The translations under genes and the position numbers were made by a program. The notes under the pieces were generated by a model. It was not told where the DNA came from, did not search any database, and saw only the letters and a list, made by a program, of their open reading frames with translations. From Bacteroidales bacterium (GTDB taxonomy: Bacteria; Bacteroidota; Bacteroidia; Bacteroidales; UBA932), in NCBI GenBank assembly GCA_017527415.1, contig JAFXQA010000007.1:1-32262 (forward strand): 32,262 nucleotides of DNA, in the 5' to 3' direction. Of the stretch, positions 24,754 through 32,262 are shown piece after piece; position 1 is the stretch's first letter, and each line of letters begins with the position of its first letter.

Positions 24754-24759
24754 CATGAT

Positions 24760-25791
24760 ATGAAAGACTTGAGAATAGAGTACCTGGATTTTACGGACGA
24801 GAGAGTGGCTTCTGCGTGGAAATCGATGGAAACAGAAGGGATGAGCCCCTTCCTGTACTACGATTATCTGCATTACGTCTATACCGACACTGTCAAGAGC
24901 TGCAAATATTTTCCAAAGGTGGCGTGCATCTTAAGCGCAGATGAGACAGTAATGCTCGTAGCGCTGAAGAAAAGCCTTGATCTCAGGTACTGGAAGATGC
25001 TTGGAGACATTCAGGGCTGTGACCGCACGGATGCAATGTGGAAGCCGTCCCTCACCACAGCCGAAAGAGTCGAGACAGCAAGGTTTTTCCTTGATTCCAT
25101 CAGAAAAAGGTTCAAGTTGAACCGGATTCAAAGCGATTCCCCGTTGCTTTCCTGCATGCCTGAGGACCGCATAATACATAAGAAAGAAAGGCTTAATGTA
25201 AGAATAGCTGTCCCGGACGATTCAGACGCGCTTCTCAAGAACCTGGGCCACTCGGTCCGGCAGAATATACGCACCGCTTATAATCGTATGAAGCGGGACG
25301 GTATCGAATTCAAACTGGAAGTATATGATGCGGACAGGCCCATCAGCGATGCCATATGGAAAGAACTGATGGATCTGTATTTCGAAAGACTCTTCTCCAG
25401 ATATAAAAGGAAGAAAGCGCGTTTCCTGCTTGGCAGACTTATTCAGAAGCACCTGTATTACAATCTGAAGCACGATACACACTCCCTTCACTACCTGCCG
25501 AATTCCATGCACGCGGTGTTGTATTTCGGCGACAGGATGGCCGCCTTCATGAGCGGGCTGAAGACCCGCGACGGCAAAGTCGTATCCGTGCCCCGTCTCG
25601 CCATTGATTCTTCCTTCGGGTTTTATTCTCCGGGATACATCCTCATTACCGAAGTGATCAAGTATATTTCAGCCCATCCCGTACTTTGCGAACTAGATCT
25701 CAGCAGAGGTGAAGAAAAATATAAAACCGACATGGGAGGACAGTTGTATTCCACTTTTAATTACGACCTTAAGAAGGGCAAACGGCCATGA
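24760..25791 (+). CDS. GNAT-fold acyltransferase (CelD/BcsL-like, Acetyltransf_6)
   Basis: A 343-residue cytoplasmic protein with no membrane segment. The C-terminal half shows the CelD/BcsL-type GNAT pattern: VRQNIRTAYNRMKRDG, then AVLYFGDRMAAFMSGLK as the acyl-CoA-binding strand region, FGFYSPGYILITEVIKYI, and the family's ending DLSRGEEKYKTDMGG. Proteins of this type sit in polysaccharide clusters and probably acylate a sugar or amine; FemAB-like aminoacyl transfer is an alternative. The ATGA overlap with the next licD links the two, so it may modify the same glycan or head group. The exact substrate cannot be named. Confidence 0.75.
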   Translation: MKDLRIEYLDFTDERVASAWKSMETEGMSPFLYYDYLHYVYTDTVKSCKYFPKVACILSADETVMLVALKKSLDLRYWKMLGDIQGCDRTDAMWKPSLTTAERVETARFFLDSIRKRFKLNRIQSDSPLLSCMPEDRIIHKKERLNVRIAVPDDSDALLKNLGHSVRQNIRTAYNRMKRDGIEFKLEVYDADRPISDAIWKELMDLYFERLFSRYKRKKARFLLGRLIQKHLYYNLKHDTHSLHYLPNSMHAVLYFGDRMAAFMSGLKTRDGKVVSVPRLAIDSSFGFYSPGYILITEVIKYISAHPVLCELDLSRGEEKYKTDMGGQLYSTFNYDLKKGKRP

Positions 25792-26576
25792 TGACACTCC
25801 TTTCCATAGATGAAATCCATTCCGTCCTTCTGGACATCCTGACCGATGTAGATTCCTTCTGCAGGAAGAACGGCATACGCTACTCGCTGGCCTTCGGCAC
25901 CCTGCTCGGGGCCGTCCGGCACGGGGGATTCATCCCCTGGGACGATGATGTGGACATCATAATGCCACGGCCCGATTTCGAGCGCTTCGTGGCAAGCTAT
26001 CCCCGACGGGACCATCCCTATCATCTGCTGTACAATACCCAGGGGAAGGAAGAATACTACATGGGGGGATTCGCCAAGGTGCACGATCCGTCCACCGACA
26101 AGTTCGTGGAAAACCACAGCACACGACTGCATTACGGGGTGAGCCTGGACGTGTTCCCCCTGGATGCCGTGCCCGACGACGAAGCTGCAAGGCATCGCTT
26201 CATGCACGAGATAATCCACTGTCACAGAAGGCTTTACTACCGCCAGCGCAAATTCGGGCACGGGTCTCCGCTGCTGATGCTGGAGGCCTACTCCCACAGC
26301 ACTCAGTGGTGGTTCGACCGCTGCGTGCGCATTGCCACCAGCCAGCCCTATGACAAGTGCTCTTGCATAGCTCACATCCTGGGCAGCGCCACCTATGAAT
26401 CCGTGCACCGCAAGGAACTCTTCGACGACCTGGCGGACATCCTCTTCGAAGGCCGCCCCATGCTGGCAGTGCGCGACACCGCCGCCTATCTCACCCAGGT
26501 ATTTGGCCCCGACTACATGACTCCTCCGCCGGAAAAAGACCGCACAGGCCACGGGGACCCGGTCTATCGGGTGTAG
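25788..26576 (+). CDS. LicD family phosphotransferase
   Basis: A 262-residue LicD protein translationally coupled to the GNAT gene (start 25788 overlaps its stop; ATG 25791 is also possible). Core motifs: YSLAFGTLLGAVRHGGFIPW and PWDDDVDIIMPRPDF near residues 33-60, then GVSLDVFPLDAVPDDE. Strong similarity over the first 70 residues to the minus-strand LicD 1.1 kb away suggests duplication. Its 3' end overlaps the convergent GT2 gene by 13 bp. Confidence 0.93.
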   Translation: MMTLLSIDEIHSVLLDILTDVDSFCRKNGIRYSLAFGTLLGAVRHGGFIPWDDDVDIIMPRPDFERFVASYPRRDHPYHLLYNTQGKEEYYMGGFAKVHDPSTDKFVENHSTRLHYGVSLDVFPLDAVPDDEAARHRFMHEIIHCHRRLYYRQRKFGHGSPLLMLEAYSHSTQWWFDRCVRIATSQPYDKCSCIAHILGSATYESVHRKELFDDLADILFEGRPMLAVRDTAAYLTQVFGPDYMTPPPEKDRTGHGDPVYRV

Positions 26577-27457
26577 GACAGTTTGATCCTAAGAAACAAC
26601 CTTTTCAGCGTGAGCGGCAGGGCCAGAAATGCATCCCTGATTTCCGGTACGCTTTGCCTGTCATACTTTAGGAATTCGGTCATGCAGTAGTCCAGGACGG
26701 GTCCTTTCAGCCACTTCAGCTCTTCGTCGCAATCCGTAAATCCATTGTAGAACCTGTACAAGGCCAGGAAGTTCCTGGCAGAGGCCGTATGGCGCTTGGC
26801 GCGGTTCTGACGGGTCATGGCATCCGGATTATCGCGCCTGTAATGATAGGGTGCGATGGGTGTCAGCACCGCCTTCTTCGCATAGGACAGTATCTGGGTG
26901 GACAGGATCATATCCTCATGCATGCTGAGGGTAGGATAGAACAACTTGTCGGTATAGAGGCTGCGGCGAATGAACTTGCTGACGAGATAACCATGGGCGG
27001 TACGCTTCATTATGGCCTTCCCGAAGTCCACCGGCCTGGCAAATACGGGATCCTTGGCGATGTGCACCCTGATGACGTCATTCTCCTTGCATACATAATG
27101 GTATACTATGTCTGCCCCCGTCTCCTCAGCCTTGCGGACCAGGCGCTCCACCATGTCGGTTTCCACCCAGTCGTCCGAGTCGACATGCATCACGAAGTCT
27201 CCGGTTGCCTCCTTCAGGCCGCTAAGCCTGGCCTGAGGCAGGCCTCCGTTCTCTTTATTGATAATGACTATGCGGTCTTTAAGATGCGCAAAACGGCTGT
27301 CTATCAGGGCCTCGAGCAACTCAATCGAACGGTCGGGAGTGCCGTCGTTCACGAAGATGAACTGTATGTCGGGCCAGGTCTGGGATAAGACCGACTCCGC
27401 GCACTTTTCGATGTAGCGCTCCACTCCGTAAATGGGAACAATGATACTTACTTTCAT
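26564..27457 (-). CDS. Family 2 glycosyltransferase
   Basis: A 297-residue GT-A enzyme of glycan assembly, cytoplasmic face of the inner membrane. MKVSIIVPIYGVERYIEKC begins the nucleotide-sugar fold, QFIFVNDGTPDRS carries the first acidic motif and MHVDSDDWVE holds the DxD metal motif. The C-terminal part (GPVLDYCMTEFLKY) is typical of capsule/LPS GT2 enzymes. It is the last gene of the minus-strand operon beginning with uvrA; its start overlaps the Stealth stop by 4 nt. Sugar specificity cannot be inferred. Confidence 0.93.
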   Translation of the reverse strand: MKVSIIVPIYGVERYIEKCAESVLSQTWPDIQFIFVNDGTPDRSIELLEALIDSRFAHLKDRIVIINKENGGLPQARLSGLKEATGDFVMHVDSDDWVETDMVERLVRKAEETGADIVYHYVCKENDVIRVHIAKDPVFARPVDFGKAIMKRTAHGYLVSKFIRRSLYTDKLFYPTLSMHEDMILSTQILSYAKKAVLTPIAPYHYRRDNPDAMTRQNRAKRHTASARNFLALYRFYNGFTDCDEELKWLKGPVLDYCMTEFLKYDRQSVPEIRDAFLALPLTLKRLFLRIKLSYTR

Positions 27458-28332
27458 AGCTCGAAACGGGATTTCTCAGGAAGTGCATCCTCGAATGCAG
27501 CCAGCAGTTTCTCCCTGCAGGAGAGGAACTTGTCGTTGTCCATGTGAACGTCGTTGATGCAGGCAAGTTTAGTGGACGGCCTGCGGATGAATTCGCAGAT
27601 ACTGTCGATGGAATGTGCAGCCAGGCTGAAGTGCTTGTTGGAGATGCGCTCGCCTATCAGCTTCCCGCTGTAATACATGTAATCCAGGAAGAGATACTGG
27701 TTGGGATTGTCGGGCGTACGGGTGCGGGATGCACGTGCCATTATCTCATCCTCCACAGCAGCGGAAACGGCCTTGCAGCTGCTCAGGAGCATGGGTGAGC
27801 AGATGTGCTGAGGGCGGACGAAGCAAAGTTTGCCTCGGCGTCCCAGGGCCTTCAGGGCCAGATCCGACGACACTTTGCACTGTTTCTTGTACAAGCTTCC
27901 ACAGAAGATATGACGCGACATGCCGATGACTCCCTTCCCATCCCGGAAGAAATCACGTTCCTCGCAGGGTGCCACAGGATACATGTCATCGTTGAAGTAA
28001 ATGAACTCTTCGGTCAGGCCCTGAATGCGTGGCAGGAATGTCTCGATGGTGCAGCTGTTGAACACAGGAAGGATATCCGCGGGGATGATGTCCTTGTGCA
28101 GCACCACGTTCACCGTCTCCCTGTTCACCCAGTCCGGCACCTGGCTTTCGCGGGCTACCACAAGGTGTATGCGGTCGATGAAGGGCATGAACCTGTCCAT
28201 GCCGCGGAACTGGTACCTGAGCGTTCCCCAGTCGCGGAAACGCTTGTCCAGAATCTTCTTTCCGACAGTGCTCTCGTAATCCTTCTGCCACAACGGGTCC
28301 AGTCCGTCCACGTAGGTAACGATTGCGTCCAT
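27454..28332 (-). CDS. Stealth family hexose-1-phosphate transferase
   Basis: A 292-residue member of the Stealth family, which transfers sugar-1-phosphate from a nucleotide sugar and makes phosphodiester-linked capsule polymers. Conserved region 1 opens the protein (MDAIVTYVDGLDPLW); region 2 is clear: RDWGTLRYQFRGMDRFMPFI, IHLVVARESQVPDW, and LPVFNSCTIETFLPRI with FIYFNDDMYPV. KLACIND near residue 265 fits region 4. Coupled by a 4-nt overlap to the GT2 gene and 1 nt from the phosphodiesterase gene. A phosphodiester polymer maker beside a glycerophosphodiesterase suggests a phosphate-containing surface glycan. Confidence 0.92.
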   Translation of the reverse strand: MDAIVTYVDGLDPLWQKDYESTVGKKILDKRFRDWGTLRYQFRGMDRFMPFIDRIHLVVARESQVPDWVNRETVNVVLHKDIIPADILPVFNSCTIETFLPRIQGLTEEFIYFNDDMYPVAPCEERDFFRDGKGVIGMSRHIFCGSLYKKQCKVSSDLALKALGRRGKLCFVRPQHICSPMLLSSCKAVSAAVEDEIMARASRTRTPDNPNQYLFLDYMYYSGKLIGERISNKHFSLAAHSIDSICEFIRRPSTKLACINDVHMDNDKFLSCREKLLAAFEDALPEKSRFEL

Positions 28333-28333
28333 A

Positions 28334-29131
28334 TTATCTTGTCTTTAAATAATCCATCAACAACTCGGGATCATCCGTCTGGAAGGCCCCTGCACCTGCA
28401 TTGTCTATAAGCCACCCGAAACCCCCAGCAGGATCCTTTTCCGAAAGGGCATCATCGTGTCCTCCGCAAAGCGAAGGCCATAATGTATTGTACCATAGCC
28501 TTTTGCTTCCCTTCAACCTGGCAAGAGCAATCTGTAACACCGGGTTGGTGTCCGATGAGAAAGTCAGTTCGAACACAGGCGGGTCTAGGCTCTGGACGTA
28601 TCCTTCAATTTTCGCGGCCGCCCCGCTCTGGTTAAGGTTGATTATCGGCATGAATATCACCCGTTCCCTGTAGGACCCCAGTATGGGAATCACCTTATGG
28701 GCGTTGCGGCTGTTCTTAATTATTATCTGCTCCACGGTTCCTGTGCGCTCCGCGACTTCCATAACTTGGTCGAAATACCGGAAAGCCTTGTCGAGATTCA
28801 GCAGTACCCTGCCTTTTGCAGCCAGTAGCGCTTCCTCAAGCGTAGGAGCGCCCTTGGGGCGGAAGATGACAGGGTTGTGGTTGAGTATCAGCTGACCTCC
28901 TATGGTGCGCTGGACATCTATTTCAACTATGTCTACACCCATCTCGATGGCCTTTTCTATAGATTCGATGGAGTTCTCCGGCGCCACACGCCATGCTCCC
29001 CTATGGGCCGCCACGAACACAGTCTTGTCTGAGGGATCGAGCAGCTTCGCTCGGAGAATCTCAGCACGCGTCTGCCCCAGGCAGGACAGAGCTGCCACGC
29101 AGAAAAGTGTTATGAACAGCGCGCGTTTCAT
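28334..29131 (-). CDS. Exported glycerophosphodiester phosphodiesterase family protein
   Basis: A 265-residue GDPD-fold enzyme with an N-terminal signal ([17 protein letters not shown]; a weak lipobox ALSC at Cys17 or ordinary cleavage a few residues later). Catalytic-site residues are present: HRG at His43, PENS, EIDV (Glu70, Asp72) and His85 in NHNP. Many relatives read HD at the last site. It would hydrolyse glycerophosphodiesters, or a phosphodiester in a surface polymer, in the periplasm. Its start overlaps the uvrA stop by 4 nt, so it is expressed with the repair gene. Confidence 0.9.
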   Translation of the reverse strand: MKRALFITLFCVAALSCLGQTRAEILRAKLLDPSDKTVFVAAHRGAWRVAPENSIESIEKAIEMGVDIVEIDVQRTIGGQLILNHNPVIFRPKGAPTLEEALLAAKGRVLLNLDKAFRYFDQVMEVAERTGTVEQIIIKNSRNAHKVIPILGSYRERVIFMPIINLNQSGAAAKIEGYVQSLDPPVFELTFSSDTNPVLQIALARLKGSKRLWYNTLWPSLCGGHDDALSEKDPAGGFGWLIDNAGAGAFQTDDPELLMDYLKTR

Positions 29132-32091
29132 CGTCTAAGATATTGTGCTGTAAAGGTTTGCGCGGAAGATATCATCTGCTCCGGAGTGCCCGCGAACACC
29201 ACCTCTCCTCCCCTGTCACCGGCGTCCGGGCCGAGGTCTATCAGCCAGTCGGCGCTGCGGATAACATCCGGATTATGCTCCACCACCACAAGGCTGTGGC
29301 CGGCGTCCAGCAGGGCGTCGAAGGCCTTCAGCAGCTTCTCCACGTCGTAGAAGTGCAGGCCGGTGGTAGGCTCGTCGAAGATGAACATTATCTTCTCTTT
29401 CTTGCGGTTTTCGTTGCTGATGGAAAGGAAGTATGCGAGCTTGATGCGCTGGCTTTCGCCTCCGGAGAGGGTGCTGCTGCTCTGCCCGAGTTTGAGGTAC
29501 CCCAGGCCAACGTCCACCAGCGGCTGGAGTTTGCGGGCGATGTTCTGGGCTGCGTCCTCTTTGCCTTCGCGGAAGAAGGCGATGGCGTCGTCTATGCTGA
29601 GGTTAAGTATGTCGTCGATATTCTTCTCGCGGTAGCGGACCTCCAGGATGTCCTGCTTGAAGCGTTTTCCACCGCACTGCTCGCAGACCATGGTCACGTC
29701 CGACATGAATTGCATGGGGATGGTGACGACGCCTTCGCCCTGGCATTCTGGGCAGCGGCCGCCTTCCTGGTTGAATGAGAAGTAAGACGGGCCGTAGCCG
29801 TTGATTTTGGCGTATTGCTGGTCGGAGAGGAGTTTGCGGATTTCGTCGTAGACCTTGAGGTAGGTGACGGGATTGCTCCGGGTGCTCCTGCCTATGGGGT
29901 TCTGGTCTACATATTCCACGCGGGTGATTCGGTCCAGATTGCCTCCGAGGGCCCTGTGGGTGCCGGGGAGGTCGCCTGCGTCGTTCAAGCGGCGGTACAG
30001 TGCCGGGTAAAGGATGTCGCCTACAAGGCTGGATTTTCCCGATCCGCTAACGCCGGTGACTACGGTCAGCACTCTCAGCGGGAATTCTACGGTGATGTCC
30101 TTGAGGTTATGCTCCATGGCGCCTTCTACGCGTATAGCATAGTTCCAACTGCGTTTTGCTCGCTGGTATCGAGGGCGGCCGGCTAAATACTGAAGAGTTA
30201 GCGAGTTGGTGGGAATGGCGGCCTCCTCGTCGGTGGAGTCTTGCGGCCGGAGACCGGTGCGCTCGTTGGCGAGCATTTTTTCTGCGAGACAACGAGTGAC
30301 GCCGGCGCAGGCCCCCAAAGTACCCTTGAAGACCACTTCGCCGCCATTCACGCCAGCGAGCGGCCCCATGTCGATGAGGAGGTCGGCGGCGCGGATGATG
30401 TCTTCGTCGTGTTCGACGACCAGGACGGTGTTGCCGAGGTCCCGGAGGCGGCGGAGGACGCCGATGAGGCGTTCGGTGTCGCGGGAGTGGAGGCCGATGG
30501 AAGGTTCATCAAGAATATACAGGGATCCTACCAGGGAGCTTCCGAGGGCGGTCACCAGATTCACCCTCTGGCTTTCGCCGCCGGACAGGGTGTTCATCGT
30601 CCGGTTCAGTGTCAGATACCCAAGGCCCACGTCCTCGATGCATTCGAGGCGGGAGATGATCTCCTTAATAGGCTCCGCTACTGTGGCTAACTCAGTTTCA
30701 GAAAGTTGGATGTTCCGGAAGAAATCTAGCGCTTCTTCCGTCGTCATCGCGAGGATTTCGGCGATGTTCCGGCCGGCAACCTTCACGTATAGGGCCTCTT
30801 TGCGGAGACGGCTGCCGTGGCATTCAGTGCAGTTGGTGCGTCCGCTGAAGCGGTTCTCCATGAACTTGTACTGTATCTTATAGCGTTGGGTATGCACCCA
30901 GTCGAAGAATTCATTGATGCCGACTATGCTTTCCTCATCCCCTTCTATGCTATGGCCGTTCCAGATCACATCCTTCTCGGCTTCGCTCAGATTGCAGTAG
31001 GGTTCGAAGGGGCGGATCTTATATCGGGGCGCCACGTGCACCAGGTGCTGGGTGAACCAGCTCATCTTGTCTCCACGCCAGCATGCGATTGCTCCGTCGT
31101 AAATGCTTTTAGTCTTGTCGGGGATCACCAGGTCTTCGCTGATGCCGATAATCTTTCCGAGGCCGCCGCAGACAGAGCAGGCTCCTAATGGGGAGTTGAA
31201 ACTGAAGAGGTAGTCGTCGGGTTCGCGAAAGGTGATGCCGTCTAGTTCGAAGCGGTTGCAGAAGTTCCGCACTTGGCCTGCGCCGGCGTCACTCGTTGTC
31301 TCGCCAGAAAAAGGCTCGCCAACGAGCGCGCCGGTCTCCGGCTGTATGTTTCCACCTTCCGCAACCAATCGGATATCCCCGCCGCCGCGGGAGAAGGCAT
31401 CGGAGATGGAACTGAGGAGGCGGGTGCGGAGGTCCTTATCCTCTTTGTAATCAGCGGGATCAGCGACCTTGAGACGGTCGGTCAGCAGCCATGCGTCAGA
31501 GGGGTAATTGCCGTCGAGCTGGAGAATGTCATCTATCTGCATCACGCCGCCTTCGACGTAGAGGCGGGAGTATCCATCCTCCTTCAGTCCCAGCATCAAC
31601 TCCACCTTGTCGTCCCGCTCGTCCCACTTGAGGTTCGCGAGGATGTAGAGGGTGCCTGGGGTGGTCTCCTCCAGCCAGTGCATCACGTCCGCCGGGCTGT
31701 CCTTGTGCACTTCGCGGCCGCTGACCGGAGAATACGTGCGTCCGATGCGGGCAAAGATCAGGCGGAGGAAGTCATATATCTCGGTGGTAGTTGCGACGGT
31801 GGAACGCGGATTCTTGACGTTGACTTTCTGCTCTATGGCGATTGCCGGAGGGATGCCGTCGATAAGGTCGACATCGGGCTTGCTCATCCTGCCAAGGAAC
31901 TGCCTGGCATAAGAAGATACACTCTCGGCGAAGCGTCTCTGGCCTTCTGCATAAAGGGTATCGAACGCCAGGCTGGACTTTCCGCTGCCGGAAATGCCGG
32001 TTACCACCACGAACTTTCCGCGCGGTATTTCCAGGTCGATGTTCTTAAGGTTATTGACCCTCGCCCCTTTTATGATGATCGAGTCACTCAA
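29128..32091 (-). CDS. uvrA: Excinuclease ABC subunit A with two in-frame palindromic-element insertions
   Basis: Damage-sensing ATPase of nucleotide-excision repair. The 987-residue product has Walker A motifs GISGSGKS (32-39) and GVSGSGKSS (near 680), two LSGGESQR signatures, and zinc-finger pairs CSVCGG/CTECHG and CPECQG/CEQCGG. It is some 45-50 residues longer than usual bacterial UvrA (about 940), accounted for by two foreign-looking stretches at about residues 250-273 and 593-616, encoded by inverted copies of one 70-bp element. Both fall in variable surface regions, so function is probably kept. The start is TTG: an in-frame TAA lies two codons upstream and no ATG precedes the conserved [11 protein letters not shown]. 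First gene of a four-gene operon with surface-glycan genes. Confidence 0.97.
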   Translation of the reverse strand: MSDSIIIKGARVNNLKNIDLEIPRGKFVVVTGISGSGKSSLAFDTLYAEGQRRFAESVSSYARQFLGRMSKPDVDLIDGIPPAIAIEQKVNVKNPRSTVATTTEIYDFLRLIFARIGRTYSPVSGREVHKDSPADVMHWLEETTPGTLYILANLKWDERDDKVELMLGLKEDGYSRLYVEGGVMQIDDILQLDGNYPSDAWLLTDRLKVADPADYKEDKDLRTRLLSSISDAFSRGGGDIRLVAEGGNIQPETGALVGEPFSGETTSDAGAGQVRNFCNRFELDGITFREPDDYLFSFNSPLGACSVCGGLGKIIGISEDLVIPDKTKSIYDGAIACWRGDKMSWFTQHLVHVAPRYKIRPFEPYCNLSEAEKDVIWNGHSIEGDEESIVGINEFFDWVHTQRYKIQYKFMENRFSGRTNCTECHGSRLRKEALYVKVAGRNIAEILAMTTEEALDFFRNIQLSETELATVAEPIKEIISRLECIEDVGLGYLTLNRTMNTLSGGESQRVNLVTALGSSLVGSLYILDEPSIGLHSRDTERLIGVLRRLRDLGNTVLVVEHDEDIIRAADLLIDMGPLAGVNGGEVVFKGTLGACAGVTRCLAEKMLANERTGLRPQDSTDEEAAIPTNSLTLQYLAGRPRYQRAKRSWNYAIRVEGAMEHNLKDITVEFPLRVLTVVTGVSGSGKSSLVGDILYPALYRRLNDAGDLPGTHRALGGNLDRITRVEYVDQNPIGRSTRSNPVTYLKVYDEIRKLLSDQQYAKINGYGPSYFSFNQEGGRCPECQGEGVVTIPMQFMSDVTMVCEQCGGKRFKQDILEVRYREKNIDDILNLSIDDAIAFFREGKEDAAQNIARKLQPLVDVGLGYLKLGQSSSTLSGGESQRIKLAYFLSISNENRKKEKIMFIFDEPTTGLHFYDVEKLLKAFDALLDAGHSLVVVEHNPDVIRSADWLIDLGPDAGDRGGEVVFAGTPEQMISSAQTFTAQYLRR
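30244..30313 (+). repeat. 70-bp palindromic element, copy 2, inside uvrA
   Basis: Inverse complement of the element at 31275-31344, with 64 of 70 positions identical by eye (mismatches in the A-rich loop and two others). On the uvrA strand it is read as [20 protein letters not shown] followed by TGLRPQ, lying in the linker after the first ABC domain. The stem CTCGTTG/CAACGAG closes around an AGAAAAA-type loop. Confidence 0.88.
31275..31344 (-). repeat. 70-bp palindromic element, copy 1, inside uvrA
   Basis: On the + strand it begins GGCCTGCGCCGGCG and can fold as an imperfect hairpin: GCCGGCG/CGCCGGT outer pairs, CTCGTTG/CAACGAG inner pairs, and CGCC/GGCT near the A-rich loop. The uvrA strand reads it as [20 protein letters not shown] and GAG, placed just before the conserved FELDGITF segment. 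The two copies have opposite orientation relative to the gene, so the same DNA yields two unrelated peptides. Confidence 0.88.
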
Positions 32092-32097
32092 AGTTTA

Positions 32098-32105
32098 CAA
32101 AAATA
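32098..32105 (-). promoter_or_regulatory. -7 box of the uvrA operon (TATTTTTG)
   Basis: On the minus strand TATTTTTG ends six nucleotides before the TTG start at 32091. It is the same octamer, at the same distance, as in front of recG. No clear -33 TTG was found. Confidence 0.55.
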
Positions 32106-32125
32106 GGAATTTTCTTCCGAAAAAA

Positions 32126-32156
32126 TTTGCAGAAACTGAAATTATCCCTATCTTTG
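32126..32156 (+). promoter_or_regulatory. tRNA-Asp promoter
   Basis: TTTG (32126-32129) and TATCTTTG (32149-32156) are separated by exactly 19 bp, a full match to the Bacteroidota -33/-7 consensus. The tRNA begins 28 nt after the -7 box. Confidence 0.85.
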
Positions 32157-32184
32157 CATCCGCGTTTCGGCGCAACCAGCACCC

Positions 32185-32258
32185 GGTGCGGTAGTTCAGC
32201 TGGTTAGAATGCCGGCCTGTCACGCCGGAGGTCGAGGGTTCGAGTCCCTTCCGCACCG
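32185..32258 (+). tRNA. tRNA-Asp (GTC)
   Basis: A complete 74-nt cloverleaf: acceptor arm GGTGCGG (32185-32191) with CCGCACC (32251-32257), discriminator G, anticodon stem CCGGC/GCCGG around CTGTCAC with anticodon GTC at 32219-32221, and T-loop TTCGAGT. The genomic 3' end reads GCAAA, so CCA is not encoded and must be added after transcription. Confidence 0.97.
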
Positions 32259-32262
32259 CAAA

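Overview
The window looks like a chromosomal segment of a GC-rich member of the Bacteroidota, most likely the order Bacteroidales. The support is: -7 boxes of the TAnnTTTG type, a complete Na+-NQR operon, several lipoprotein signal peptides, a short lipoprotein built around a SusC-like TonB plug, a fimbrillin-like lipoprotein, and few Shine-Dalgarno sequences. The order is an inference; no rRNA is present.

Layout. 1-932 is the 3' part of an ATP-type PEP carboxykinase gene, followed by a strong terminator. 1081-5985 is a + strand operon of recG, an S9 peptidase and a plug-domain lipoprotein; it abuts the convergent UvrD/PcrA helicase gene (5986-8631). About 500 bp without a credible gene follow, holding a 52-bp-period tandem hairpin array and the leader of nqrABCDEF (9133-14842), which ends in a terminator. 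A promoter region with 12-bp direct repeats precedes a fimbrillin-like lipoprotein (15098-15940).

15984-23871 is a tightly coupled seven-gene operon: opine-type dehydrogenase, LicC-like cytidylyltransferase, amidohydrolase, LicC-LicA fusion, LicD, TagD-Gfo/Idh fusion and class V aminotransferase. A perfect palindrome covers its presumed promoter. Around and beyond it lie two more LicD genes, a GNAT-fold enzyme, and a minus-strand operon uvrA - glycerophosphodiesterase - Stealth phosphotransferase - GT2. A tRNA-Asp gene closes the window.

How the genes fit together: most of 16-29 kb appears to serve surface-glycan decoration. The cytidylyltransferases and kinase would make CDP-activated head groups, LicD enzymes would attach them to glycan, and Stealth and GT2 enzymes would build the glycan. 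No LicB-type choline importer is present, so I infer that the head group is made inside the cell by the dehydrogenase, amidohydrolase and aminotransferase. Its identity cannot be read from the sequence.

The most unusual signals are (1) two 70-bp copies of a palindromic element, in opposite orientation, both read in frame inside uvrA, with a possibly related insert in the helicase gene; (2) the seven-gene head-group operon with its operator; (3) the covarying hairpin array at 8754-8961; and (4) -7 boxes set 6-7 nt from start codons, suggesting leaderless mRNAs.
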